The position numbers were made by a program, and so were the translations under genes. A stretch of 47,675 nt of DNA from Myxococcota bacterium (GTDB lineage: Bacteria; Myxococcota_A; UBA796; CAJQPC01). The notes beneath the pieces are model-generated. The model worked only from the letters and a program-made list of their open reading frames with translations. It was not told where the DNA came from and did no database searches. Shown piece after piece: positions 1 through 7,894 of this stretch (positions within the stretch are counted from its first letter, which is position 1; every line of letters starts with the position of its first letter). The DNA is taken from the NCBI GenBank assembly GCA_023150775.1, contig JAKLKE010000010.1, positions 1 to 47,675 on the forward strand, given 5' to 3'.

Positions 1-30
1 GGGCCCTGGATCTGAAGTGTCAGAGATCTT

Positions 31-658
31 TGGGTCAGGCGACGCGCCGGGGTCTCGGGGCCGGGCCTACGCGCCGTCAGCTCACCCGAGCGAGCTCCGG
101 CGGGGGAGGGTCGCGGCGTGCGCGCAGCCCGCGGAGCGCGGTGCGCCGATGTGTACGGCGTCAGGCGCCCCGAGCGCGCCCCGGCGGATGAGCTGCGCGG
201 CGTCCGCTCCCTCCCCGGAGCGCGGTGCGCCGGGGTGTACGGCGTCCGCTCTCCCGCCCGACCTCCGGTGGGTGAGGTGTACGGCGTCAACTCCCTCCCC
301 GGAGCTCGCTCGGCGGGGGCGCTGGCGTCGGGTGACCCGCCCGACCCCCGGCGGGTGAGCTGCGCGGCGTCAGGTGACCCAATCGATCCCCGGCCTGTGG
401 GGTGAACGGCGTCGGCTCATCGTCTAGATCTCGCTCGGCGTGGACTCCCTCGTCAGGCGCCCCGGCCGAGCCCCGGAGGGTGAGGTGTACAGCGCCCGCC
501 CCCTCGGCAGCGCGCGGGTGACCAAGCCGCGCCGCGTCAGGTCGTCGCCCCCAACGCCTCCGGCGGAGGATCACCGCGGATCGTAAGACACGAGCGCCCA
601 GGCGGGGGAGGATCACGGCGTCAGCACGCGCTCGACCTCGATCCTGCTCGGCCTGGGC
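31..658. repeat. Degenerate 42-bp tandem repeat array, about 15 units
   Basis: Units begin near positions 31, 73, 115, 157, 199, 241, 283, 324, 366, 408, 449, 491, 533, 575 and 617. Nearly all are exactly 42 bp; the units at 283 and 408 are 41 bp. Each starts with a form of GGCGTC(A/C)G and ends with a form of GGTGAGNTGNAC. 42 bp is 14 codons. Read forward, the first units give a 14-residue repeat beginning CTAS or CAAS; read on the minus strand they give a form of VHLTRRGSGGAPDA. The 41-bp units break either frame, so the array is either non-coding or an eroded coding repeat. It fills the whole 759-base stretch before the first TonB gene, and I see no intact gene there. It may continue past the left edge of the window. 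Confidence 0.8.
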
Positions 659-759
659 CTCTTGTTCGCGCCGCGCGGCGAGTAGGGGCGCCCCTTTACA
701 CCCGGCTCCTTCGGCCCCACCCCCTCCATGTCAGGGCGCTACGCCCCATGGAGGTGCTC

Positions 760-1503
760 ATGTTTGAGTCCGTCGCCACCGCTCGCCCATCCCCTCGCCG
801 CCGCAAGGCCGGCGCCCTGCTCTTGGCGCTCGTCTTCGTCGGCGCGGCCGCGAGCGCCGTGGGCCTCGCCGGGAGCCAGCTCGTCACCGAGCTCGCTGAA
901 GGCCCGCCCATCGAGGTGCGCCTCGACGAGCCCATGGAGCGGCCGAGCTTGGCCGCCCCCGCCGCCCCCGCCGCCCCCGCCGTCGTTCGCCGGGGCGTCG
1001 AAGATCCTGGCGGTGAGGTCAAGGCGGCCCCGCCTGAGGAGGCGCCGCCTGTGCCCACCGAGGCCCCCGCGCCCGACGGCGCGGCCACGGACACCGCCGC
1101 CGACATCTCGAACGGCCTCGGCGCGGGCCCCGAGGGCGACCCCAACGGGGATCCCGAGGGCCAGCCCGAGGGCGAGCTGGGCGGCGAAGGATCCGGCGGC
1201 GACGGGGGAGGGGGCGGCGGCTTACGCTTGGTGGAATGGACGGAGGTGAAGGTCAAGCGCCAGGCCCAGCCGGTCTACCCACCTTCAGCCCGGGCGATGC
1301 ACATGGAGGGGAGCTGCACCCTGCGCTTCATCATCGACGAGCGCGGTGTGCCCACCAGCGTCACGCCGACGGTGTGCCCCGCGCCGTTTCAGGAGAGCGC
1401 CCTGGCCGCGGCGGCCCAGTGGCGTTTTTACCCGATGAAGGTCAACGGCGTCGCCCAGCCCGCCACCTTCCAGCTCGTCCTACGATTCAGGCTCTCGGAG
1501 TGA
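760..1503 (+). CDS. TonB-family energy transducer, first copy
   Basis: TonB-like protein of 247 residues that would transmit proton-motive energy from an ExbB/ExbD motor to an outer-membrane partner. The ATG at 760 is chosen over the one at 748 because GGAGG lies 5 bases before it. Order of parts: a short basic stretch (RRRK near 14-17), one membrane segment (about 18-40), a long Pro/Ala/Glu/Gly-rich periplasmic linker (about 50-155), and a C-terminal TonB fold (about 160-247) with the typical QPVYPPSAR start, a GxCTLRFxIDexG strand and an FYPMKV motif. Two cysteines in the C-terminal domain match the two in the next TonB and may form a disulfide. It is the first gene of the run tonB-tonB-exbB-exbD-exbD. 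The cognate receptor is not in the window. Confidence 0.85.
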   Translation: MFESVATARPSPRRRKAGALLLALVFVGAAASAVGLAGSQLVTELAEGPPIEVRLDEPMERPSLAAPAAPAAPAVVRRGVEDPGGEVKAAPPEEAPPVPTEAPAPDGAATDTAADISNGLGAGPEGDPNGDPEGQPEGELGGEGSGGDGGGGGGLRLVEWTEVKVKRQAQPVYPPSARAMHMEGSCTLRFIIDERGVPTSVTPTVCPAPFQESALAAAAQWRFYPMKVNGVAQPATFQLVLRFRLSE

Positions 1504-1628
1504 CCGCCGCGCCCGCGCGCCTGTCCGGGGTCAGCCGCGCTCGTGAAGATCGTGTCGGCGCGTGGCGCTGCGCCCACGTTTTTCGCCGCATTGGAACGAA
1601 TCTCCCCGATGCGTGGTCGACCGCTCCC

Positions 1629-1657
1629 TGTTCAAGCGGGTAGAATCCTCATATAGT
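1629..1657 (+). promoter_or_regulatory. Possible weak sigma-70 promoter before the second TonB gene
   Basis: A TGTTCA hexamer at 1629-1634 is followed after 17 bases by TATAGT at 1652-1657 (5 of 6 matches to TATAAT). The 200-base space between the two TonB genes is longer than any other in this operon, so a separate promoter is plausible. The -35 match is poor. Confidence 0.3.
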
Positions 1658-1702
1658 GGTCGGTCTGACCTTGAGGGCTGGTCGCCCTCGAAGGAGCGTG
1701 CC

Positions 1703-2443
1703 TTGTTCGACACCGTCGGCAAGAACCGGAAAGTGAACCGTCGGCGCCAGACCGGCGCCCTCATCCTCTCTGTGATCCTCATCGGCTCCGCCTTCTCGGC
1801 CTTGCTCTTCGCCGGTCGCCAGATCGTCGAAGAGGTCGCTGAAGAGGCCGTGGTCGAGGTCACCTTCATGGATGACATGGCCGCGCCGCCGCCGCCGCCT
1901 CCCCCTCCGCCGCCTCCGGCCTCCTCCGACTCCAAAGAAGAGGAGGAAGAAGAGGAAGAGGAAGAAGAGGAGCCCGAGGACCCTGAAGAGCCTCTGGAGC
2001 CCGAGGCGCTCCCTGACGAGGTGCCTCCTCCCAAAGAGGACGGCGGCCAGAAAGGGGGCATGGAGGGCGGCGTCGAAGGTGGCGTCGAGGGCGGCGTCGT
2101 CGGCGGCGTGATCGGCGGCGTCATCGGCGGTGAGCTGGGCGGACAGCTCGGCAGCACCGGCGTCAAGACGGTCCACTGGTCTGAGATCAAGGCCAAGAAC
2201 AGCGTCAAGCCCAAGTACCCCGCCGCCGCCCGCGACATGAACCTTGAGGGCGACTGCAAGGTGCGCTTCTTCATCGACGAGAAGGGCAAGCCCTACGACG
2301 TGAAGATCGAGGCCTGCCCCAAGCCCTTCGAGCAGGCCGCCATCGACGCGGGCATGGCGTCGAGCTTCTACCCGATGAAGGTAGAGGGCAAGGCCGTGAA
2401 GACCTCGTTCGTTTACAACTACAAGTTTAAGCTCTCCGGCTGA
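1703..2443 (+). CDS. TonB-family energy transducer, second copy, with poly-Glu and Gly-rich linker
   Basis: TonB-like protein of 246 residues. The open frame runs upstream to 1562, but the TTG at 1703 is preferred: AAGGAG lies 6 bases before it, and the resulting start (LFDTVGKNRKVNRRRQ) parallels the first TonB's MFESVATARPSPRRRK. One membrane segment lies at about 20-42. The linker contains a 9-proline run, an acidic stretch with 12 consecutive Glu, then a glycine repeat of GGV/GGE units. The C-terminal domain (about 155-246) has KPKYPAAAR, a GDCKVRFFIDEKG strand, a second Cys and FYPMKV. The acidic and glycine blocks differ from the Pro-Lys linkers of enterobacterial TonB. Followed 71 bases later by exbB. 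Confidence 0.85.
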   Translation: MFDTVGKNRKVNRRRQTGALILSVILIGSAFSALLFAGRQIVEEVAEEAVVEVTFMDDMAAPPPPPPPPPPPASSDSKEEEEEEEEEEEEPEDPEEPLEPEALPDEVPPPKEDGGQKGGMEGGVEGGVEGGVVGGVIGGVIGGELGGQLGSTGVKTVHWSEIKAKNSVKPKYPAAARDMNLEGDCKVRFFIDEKGKPYDVKIEACPKPFEQAAIDAGMASSFYPMKVEGKAVKTSFVYNYKFKLSG

Positions 2444-2514
2444 TCTCCTTCACCCGCCCGCTGAGCCGCACCCCCAAACGCGCGCGCGCGCCACGCACCT
2501 ACCTGAGGTCCTGA

Positions 2515-3222
2515 ATGTCGTTTGATCCAGCTCATCTCTGGGAGTCCATGGGCATCGTCTCGAAGGTCATCTTCTTCGTGATGATCATCATGGGCATCGC
2601 CAGCCTCTACGTCGGTATTGAGCGCCTCGTGACGCTCTCCAAGGCGCGCGCCCAGTCTCGGAGCCTCGCGGAGTCCCTCACCCAGCACCTCGTGAAGGGC
2701 GACGTCGCCGCCGCGCTCAAGGCCTGTCAGAACCCCGAGTACAAGTTCTCTTACCTCGGGCACCTCATGGAGGCGGGCCTGCGTGAGCTGAACGGCCGCT
2801 TCGACCGCTTCGGCGTCGAGTCCGCCCGCCGCGCCATGGACCGCCGCTCGGTGCAAGAGAACGCCGATCTCCGCCGCGGCATGAACATCCTCGCCACCGT
2901 CGGCTCCACCGCCCCCTTCGTGGGCCTCGTGGGCACGATCTTCGGCATCATCAACGCCTTCTCCGCCATGGCGGCCTCGGGCTCCGGCGGCTTGGCCTCG
3001 GTCTCCGGCGGTATCGCCGAAGCCCTCGTCGCCACCGCCGTCGGCATCGTCGTGGCCATCATCGGCGTGTGGCAGTTCAACTACTTCACCAGCCGCATCG
3101 AGCTCATCACCAACGACATCTCCGTCTCCGTCGAGGAGTTCGTGGACTGGTGTGAGAAGCAGCTCATCGCCCGCGCTGAGGGCAGCCCCGACGCACCCAC
3201 CCAAGAAGTCCACGCCAAGTAA
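2515..3222 (+). CDS. exbB: ExbB/TolQ/MotA-family proton channel subunit
   Basis: Inner-membrane protein of 235 residues, homologous to ExbB/TolQ and to the AglR gliding-motor subunit of Myxococcus. It forms the proton channel with ExbD/TolR proteins. Visible: an N-terminal membrane segment (about 15-35), a cytoplasmic region with many Arg/Lys/Glu, and two C-terminal membrane segments (about 125-150 and 165-190) around the family signature GSTAPFVGLVGTIFGI followed by GIAEALVATAVGI. GAGG precedes the ATG at 2515. A single ExbB serves two ExbD genes directly downstream, as in aglR-aglQ-aglS, but the two TonB genes in front point to energised outer-membrane work rather than specifically to gliding. 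Confidence 0.93.
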   Translation: MSFDPAHLWESMGIVSKVIFFVMIIMGIASLYVGIERLVTLSKARAQSRSLAESLTQHLVKGDVAAALKACQNPEYKFSYLGHLMEAGLRELNGRFDRFGVESARRAMDRRSVQENADLRRGMNILATVGSTAPFVGLVGTIFGIINAFSAMAASGSGGLASVSGGIAEALVATAVGIVVAIIGVWQFNYFTSRIELITNDISVSVEEFVDWCEKQLIARAEGSPDAPTQEVHAK

Positions 3223-3243
3223 GGGCGCTCGGCAGGGGTCGTT

Positions 3244-3663
3244 ATGGGCGCCAAAGTCGGCGGCAACAAAGGCGGAGCCATGGGGGACATCAACGTCACC
3301 CCCCTGGTGGACGTCGTCCTCGTGCTGCTCATCATCTTTATGGTCGTCACCCCGATGCTCTCATCCGGCGTCGAGGTGAAGCTCCCCAAAGCGAAGACCA
3401 CCACCCAGGCCCAAGACAACGGGCAGCACCTCGTCGTATCGGTGCGGGCCGACGGGGCCATCTTCGTGGACTCCCGGCAGGTGCCGCTGGAGATCCTCGT
3501 CGATGAGGTCAACGCCGAGTTCCGCGCCACGCCGAACCGGGCGATCCTCATCAAGGCCGACTCCGGCCTTCATTACGGCGAGGTCCGCGCCGTGATGGAC
3601 ACCCTCTCCGACAACGGCATGACCACGCTCCTGCTCGCCGCAGAGAAGCTGAAGGAGAACTGA
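3244..3663 (+). CDS. exbD: ExbD/TolR-family protein, first copy
   Basis: 139-residue proton-channel partner of ExbB. It has a short cytoplasmic N-terminus, one membrane segment (about 18-40) carrying the family signature DINVTPLVDVVLVLLIIF with the proton-accepting Asp (VDVV), then a periplasmic domain of about 95 residues. Family length is about 135-145. AGGGG precedes the ATG at 3244, 21 bases after exbB ends, so it should be co-transcribed and co-translated with exbB. Confidence 0.94.
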   Translation: MGAKVGGNKGGAMGDINVTPLVDVVLVLLIIFMVVTPMLSSGVEVKLPKAKTTTQAQDNGQHLVVSVRADGAIFVDSRQVPLEILVDEVNAEFRATPNRAILIKADSGLHYGEVRAVMDTLSDNGMTTLLLAAEKLKEN

Positions 3664-4164
3664 GTGGCCTTCAAGATGCGTGGAGGGGCGAAGTCGGCGG
3701 AGTCCGACATCAACGTCACGCCCCTGATCGACGTCGTGCTCGTGCTGCTGATCATCTTCATGGTGCTCACGCCGCGGGTCATCGAAGAGATGAGCGCCAA
3801 CCTGCCGAGCAAGACCGAGGTCAAGCCCAACAAAGATCCCGACAAAGATCAGCCGCTCGTCGTCGCGGTCTACGACAACGGCGACATCGCGCTGAACCTC
3901 AAGGTGATGCCCAAGGCGGAGCTGGCCCAGGAGCTCAAGGGCCGCATCGCCGCCCGGGATCAGCGTGTGGTGTTTGTCGACGCCCACCCCAACCTGGAGT
4001 ACGGGATGGTGGTGGACGTGATGGACCTCGTGCGCGACGCGGGCGCTGAGCGTGTGGGCCTCGCCCGGCTCAAGGATGAGGGCCCGGCGCGACCGGCGGC
4101 GGCCCCGGCGGACGGCGCGGCGCCTGCGGAGGGCGCGGCTCCGGCTGCCCCCGCGACGCCGTGA
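3664..4164 (+). CDS. exbD: ExbD/TolR-family protein, second copy, Ala/Pro-rich tail
   Basis: 166-residue ExbD/TolR homologue starting at a GTG directly after the preceding stop; AAGGAG sits 6 bases before it inside the end of the first exbD. The membrane segment (about 18-38) keeps the DINVTPLIDVVLVLL signature and the channel Asp. The periplasmic domain is followed by an extra tail of about 28 residues of Ala, Pro, Glu and Gly that the first copy lacks. With two non-identical ExbD proteins, the motor may be a heteromer, as in the AglRQS and TolQRA relatives. The stop overlaps the next start as GTGA. Confidence 0.93.
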   Translation: MAFKMRGGAKSAESDINVTPLIDVVLVLLIIFMVLTPRVIEEMSANLPSKTEVKPNKDPDKDQPLVVAVYDNGDIALNLKVMPKAELAQELKGRIAARDQRVVFVDAHPNLEYGMVVDVMDLVRDAGAERVGLARLKDEGPARPAAAPADGAAPAEGAAPAAPATP

Positions 4165-5021
4165 GCACCTTCGACCTAGAGGCGTGGAGCGCCCCGCGCC
4201 GCGAGCGGCTCTCCCGCTCCTTACTCTCGCTCTTCGGTGACGCCTGGCCCGAGCCGATGACGGCGATGTGCCGCCACCCGCTCAACGCGAGCGGCAAAGG
4301 GATGCGCCCGCTGCTCGTGCTCGCGGCCTATGGGGTCGTGCAGCCCGAGGGCGCCGATGATGCGCTCGTGTGGCCCTACGCCTTGGCCATTGAGCTGATC
4401 CACGCCTACTCGTTGGTCCACGACGACATGCCGTGTATGGACAACGACGACTTCCGGCGCGGTCAGCCCACCACCCATGTGCTCTACGGCGACGGCTTCG
4501 CGCTGCTCGTCGGCGACGCCTTGCTCACCGAGGCGTTTCGGGTGGCGGCCACGGCGAAGGGCCTGCCGGCCGCGCGCCAGGTGCAGCTCATCGCCGAGCT
4601 GGCGACGGCGGCGGGGTACCACGGGATGATCGGCGGCCAAGCGGCGGATCTCGGCGCCGCGGGCCAGGTCACCGACATCGGCACCTTGGAGCGCCTGCAC
4701 GCCGGGAAGACGGGTGCGCTCCTGCGCCTCGCCGCGCGCCTGGGCGGCCTCGCCGGCGGCGCGGATCAGACCACGCTCACCCAGCTCACCCGCTACGCTG
4801 AAGCTCTGGGCCTCGCGTTCCAGCTCGCCGATGACGTGCTGGATCTTGAGCAGGACGCCAAAGTAGACGGCCCGCCGTCGTTCCCCAAGCTGCTCGGCGT
4901 CGAAGAGACGCGGCACCGCGCCCGGTCGCTCTCGGATCAGGCCATCGCCGCGCTCTCCGGTTTACGTCGCACGGAGCCCCTGGTGGCCCTGGCGCGGTAC
5001 GCCGTCGAGCGCAGCCTCTAA
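4161..5021 (+). CDS. ispA: Polyprenyl (farnesyl/geranylgeranyl) diphosphate synthase
   Basis: 286-residue trans-isoprenyl diphosphate synthase that condenses isopentenyl diphosphate with an allylic diphosphate. The first Asp-rich motif is in HDDMPCMDNDD with RRG just after, and the second is DDVLDLEQD. GKGMRP matches the GKRxRP substrate-binding motif, and AGKTG is the family's KT motif. The length fits short-chain (C15/C20) enzymes; the exact chain length cannot be read. It starts at a GTG overlapping the ExbD stop by 4 bases, so its translation is coupled to the ExbD gene. The functional link to the TonB/ExbBD genes is unclear. It is followed 3 bases later by tlyA, a pairing with isoprenoid genes seen in other bacteria. 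Confidence 0.93.
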   Translation: MSTFDLEAWSAPRRERLSRSLLSLFGDAWPEPMTAMCRHPLNASGKGMRPLLVLAAYGVVQPEGADDALVWPYALAIELIHAYSLVHDDMPCMDNDDFRRGQPTTHVLYGDGFALLVGDALLTEAFRVAATAKGLPAARQVQLIAELATAAGYHGMIGGQAADLGAAGQVTDIGTLERLHAGKTGALLRLAARLGGLAGGADQTTLTQLTRYAEALGLAFQLADDVLDLEQDAKVDGPPSFPKLLGVEETRHRARSLSDQAIAALSGLRRTEPLVALARYAVERSL

Positions 5022-5024
5022 GCC

Positions 5025-5783
5025 TTGGCGGCCACGCCAAGACAGCGGGCGGATCTTCGCCTCGTCGAGCTGGGCCTCGCGCCGACGGTGGAGCGCGCCC
5101 AGGCCTTGATCCTCGCCGGGCAGGTGCTCTGCGACGACGCGCCGGTGAACAAAGCCGGGGATCGCCTGCCGATCTCCGGGATCTTGCGCCTTCGGGGGGC
5201 CGCGCCCCATGGTTATGTCTCCCGGGGTGGGCTCAAGCTCGCCGCGGGCCTCGACGCCTTCGGGGTGAACCCCGAGGGCAAGGTCTGCGCGGATCTCGGC
5301 GCGTCCACCGGGGGCTTCACCGACTGCCTGCTCCAGCGCGGCGCCGCCAAGGTCTACGCCATCGACGTCGGATATGGGCAGCTCGCCTGGAGCCTACGCC
5401 AAGATCCCCGGGTGGTCGTCATGGAGCGCACCAACGCCCGGCTGCTCACGTCGTTGCCCGATCCCGCCGAGCTCGTCGTCGGGGACCTCTCGTTCACGGC
5501 GCTGGCGCCGATGTTGCCGGCGATCCGCGCCATCTGCGCCCCGGGCGCGCTCCTCGTCTTGCTGGTGAAGCCGCAGTTTGAGGTGCGCAGAGATCAGGTG
5601 AAGAAGGGGGGGCTCGTGACCGACCCGAACGCCCGGGCCGAGGCCGTCACGGGGGTGCTCGCCGAGGCCCAGGCCGAGGGGTTTGAGCCTTTGGGCAGCA
5701 TCGAGAGCCCGGTGACGGGGCTCAAGGCGGGGAACATCGAGCACCTCCTCGGCCTGCGCGCGCCGGGGGGTCGATCGGGCTGA
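5025..5783 (+). CDS. tlyA: TlyA-family rRNA 2'-O-methyltransferase / hemolysin A-like protein
   Basis: 252-residue protein with an N-terminal S4 RNA-binding domain (about 1-60, RADLRLVELGLA then GQVLCDDAPVNKAG) and an FtsJ-like SAM-dependent methyltransferase domain (about 65-245). SAM site: CADLGASTGGFTDCLL. Further family motifs are YAIDVGYGQLAW, VGDLSF and LVKPQFE. TlyA enzymes methylate 16S/23S rRNA ribose positions. The start is a TTG 3 bases after the upstream stop; no strong ribosome-binding site is visible, so translational coupling is likely. Last gene of the run that begins with tonB. Confidence 0.92.
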   Translation: MAATPRQRADLRLVELGLAPTVERAQALILAGQVLCDDAPVNKAGDRLPISGILRLRGAAPHGYVSRGGLKLAAGLDAFGVNPEGKVCADLGASTGGFTDCLLQRGAAKVYAIDVGYGQLAWSLRQDPRVVVMERTNARLLTSLPDPAELVVGDLSFTALAPMLPAIRAICAPGALLVLLVKPQFEVRRDQVKKGGLVTDPNARAEAVTGVLAEAQAEGFEPLGSIESPVTGLKAGNIEHLLGLRAPGGRSG

Positions 5784-5840
5784 TCCCGACGAGCGCGTCG
5801 GTGATGTGCTATCTTCAACTCCAAGGAAGGAGACAGGAAC

Positions 5841-7877
5841 TTGCGCCTCTTCGGCCTCTCTTTGCTCGCGCTCGCCGCGGGCTGCAACTGGGTCTCTCCT
5901 GAAGACCTCGACGCGCGCCTCGGTCAGCTTGACGATGACGGCGACGGCTTCACCCGCGACGGCAACGGGGATCCCGCCCGCATCGACTGCGATGACGCCG
6001 ACGCGGCGATCTACCCCGGCGCGGTGGAGGTCTGGTACGACGGCGTCGACCAGAACTGTGATCGCCTGAACGACTTTGACCAAGACGGCGACGGCGTGGT
6101 CATCGCCGGCTGCGCCGACCCCCGCGACTGCCGCCCAGAGATCCCCGGCGGCGACTGCGACGATCTCAACGCTGAGGTGTTCCCCGCCGCCGTAGACGAG
6201 TGGTACGACGGCCTCGACTCCAACTGCGACGCGGCGAACGACTTCGATCAAGACGCCGACGGCTTCGTGCTCGACGGCTGCACCGATCCGGTCTACTGCG
6301 GCGCGACGGTGCCCGGCGGCGACTGCGACGACGTGGCCGAAGGGGTCAACCCCGGCGAGAAAGAGGTCTACTACGACGGCCTCGACGCCAACTGCGACGC
6401 CGCGAGCGACTACGACGCCGACGCCGACGGCCACGACTCCGATGAGCACGGCGGCCGCGACTGCAACGACACGACCGACCGCATCAGCCCCAGCGCGGAC
6501 GACGACTGGTACGACGGCGTCGATCAAGACTGCGACGGCGCCAACGACTTTGACCAAGACGGCGACGGCCTGGTCATCAAGGGCTGCATCAACTCGACCT
6601 ACTGCGGCGCGGACGTGCCCGGCGGCGACTGCGACGACACCGACGAGACGATCTTCCCCCTCGCCCAGGAGGACGTGCAAGACAGCATCGACTCCGACTG
6701 CGACGGCGGCGCCGACTCCTTCGCCCTCGCCCTGAGCTCCAACACCTTCGCCAGCGGCGTCGATCTCGCGGCGGGAGAGTGGCAAGACCAGGTCTACTTC
6801 TCCATGGGCGTGGGCTACGCGGCCTTTTTGGGCGAAGAGGGCCCTGAAGAGACCTGGGACGCCACCGTGGCCTCGGCCTACTCCGTCTTGCCGCCCTGGC
6901 TCAACTTCGCCGACGCGGCAGACTACAGCATCGACGTGGTCGAGACCCTCCCCTGGGGCGCGGAGCGCACGGCGGATCCTTCGTTCAGCATCACCTCGGG
7001 CCAGTCGTTCTCTGTGGAGACCGTCGATGGCCGCGACTGGATCTGCGGCGGCTCGGGCCTGATGTACGGCAGCTCCCGGGGCCTGAGCACGACCTGTTTT
7101 CAGCTCAGCAAGAGCGGCGGCACCTCGTCTACGCGGCGGCGCTCGGTGTCGTTCGGCGTGAGCGACACGGTGGGTGATCTCGACGACATCACCACCGCCC
7201 GAGACGCCGACGGCGACTTCCACACCTTGGGCTGCGCCACCACCGACGGCGGCAGCCTCCAGTACCTCATCGTCTCCGAGCTCGGCTTAGAGGCCGGCAC
7301 GTCTCTGGCGAGCCAGCTCTTCACCGACGTGAGCATGTCGGCCTGCGCGGCGCACTTCTTGGCGCCGAGCGGCGACGGCACCCTGATCTACCTCGACGGC
7401 GACACGAACGAGTACGTCGTCGCCACCTGGGATCCTACGGCGCCCGAGACCTACTCCGGCGGGTTCTCCGGGCTCTTCACCGAGACCTACCGCGGCACCA
7501 CGTCCATCGCCGATCTCATCGTGCCCCCCGGCGCGACGACGCCCATCGAGATGGTCGTGACCGTCTCCGGCGGCCTCATCGTGTACGAGGGTGGCCTCGC
7601 CACGGGCACGGCGCGCTCGGTGCTCGGCGCGACGGCGGTGCGTGACGCCGACCTCGCCTTGGGCCCCGGCGGCGAGCTCTTCGCGGTGTGGCTCGACTCT
7701 TTGGGCAAGGTGCGCGTCGGCTTCGGCCAGGTGGGCACGGGCTTCACGTCCTCGGCGAAGGTGACGACGCCGTTCACGCCCACCGAGGTCACGGCCTGGT
7801 ACACGGCGACGGGCTACCTCTTCGTGGCGGCCACCGACGGCAGCGCCTTGGCCGTCGGCGTCATCGAGCCCCCGTAA
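5841..7877 (+). CDS. MopE-like lipoprotein with five putative metal-binding repeats
   Basis: 678-residue predicted surface lipoprotein. The TTG start at 5841 has GGAAGGAG 8 bases before it. The signal peptide ends in the lipobox LAAGC (Cys15). Residues about 25-295 hold five copies of the putative metal-binding motif found in MopE (copper-binding) and many myxobacterial proteins. Each has an Asp-rich D-x-D-x-DG segment, a C(D/N)D(x)4-10 P segment, and YDG(V/L)DxxCD; the last copy is degenerate (QDSIDSDCD). The remaining about 380 residues look like a beta-rich, propeller-like domain with no motif I can name. Calcium or copper binding is inferred from the family only. It lies 57 bases after tlyA and may have its own promoter. 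Confidence 0.85.
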   Translation: MRLFGLSLLALAAGCNWVSPEDLDARLGQLDDDGDGFTRDGNGDPARIDCDDADAAIYPGAVEVWYDGVDQNCDRLNDFDQDGDGVVIAGCADPRDCRPEIPGGDCDDLNAEVFPAAVDEWYDGLDSNCDAANDFDQDADGFVLDGCTDPVYCGATVPGGDCDDVAEGVNPGEKEVYYDGLDANCDAASDYDADADGHDSDEHGGRDCNDTTDRISPSADDDWYDGVDQDCDGANDFDQDGDGLVIKGCINSTYCGADVPGGDCDDTDETIFPLAQEDVQDSIDSDCDGGADSFALALSSNTFASGVDLAAGEWQDQVYFSMGVGYAAFLGEEGPEETWDATVASAYSVLPPWLNFADAADYSIDVVETLPWGAERTADPSFSITSGQSFSVETVDGRDWICGGSGLMYGSSRGLSTTCFQLSKSGGTSSTRRRSVSFGVSDTVGDLDDITTARDADGDFHTLGCATTDGGSLQYLIVSELGLEAGTSLASQLFTDVSMSACAAHFLAPSGDGTLIYLDGDTNEYVVATWDPTAPETYSGGFSGLFTETYRGTTSIADLIVPPGATTPIEMVVTVSGGLIVYEGGLATGTARSVLGATAVRDADLALGPGGELFAVWLDSLGKVRVGFGQVGTGFTSSAKVTTPFTPTEVTAWYTATGYLFVAATDGSALAVGVIEPP

Positions 7878-7894
7878 GCCCCACGCGCCTCGGC

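Noticed and set aside
31-658. 42-bp array as a CRISPR
   Set aside because: Units are contiguous and diverge gradually; there are no identical repeats separated by unique spacers and no cas genes.
1936-1980. Poly-Glu run in the second TonB as a sequencing slippage error
   Set aside because: The frame is open on both sides and both TonB motifs remain in frame, so the run looks genuine, though its exact length could vary.
5394-7223. 609-codon minus-strand open frame antisense to the MopE-like gene
   Set aside because: High GC content makes long shadow frames; the plus-strand frame has a lipobox, ribosome-binding site and recognisable repeats. The shadow repeats only mirror the coding repeats.
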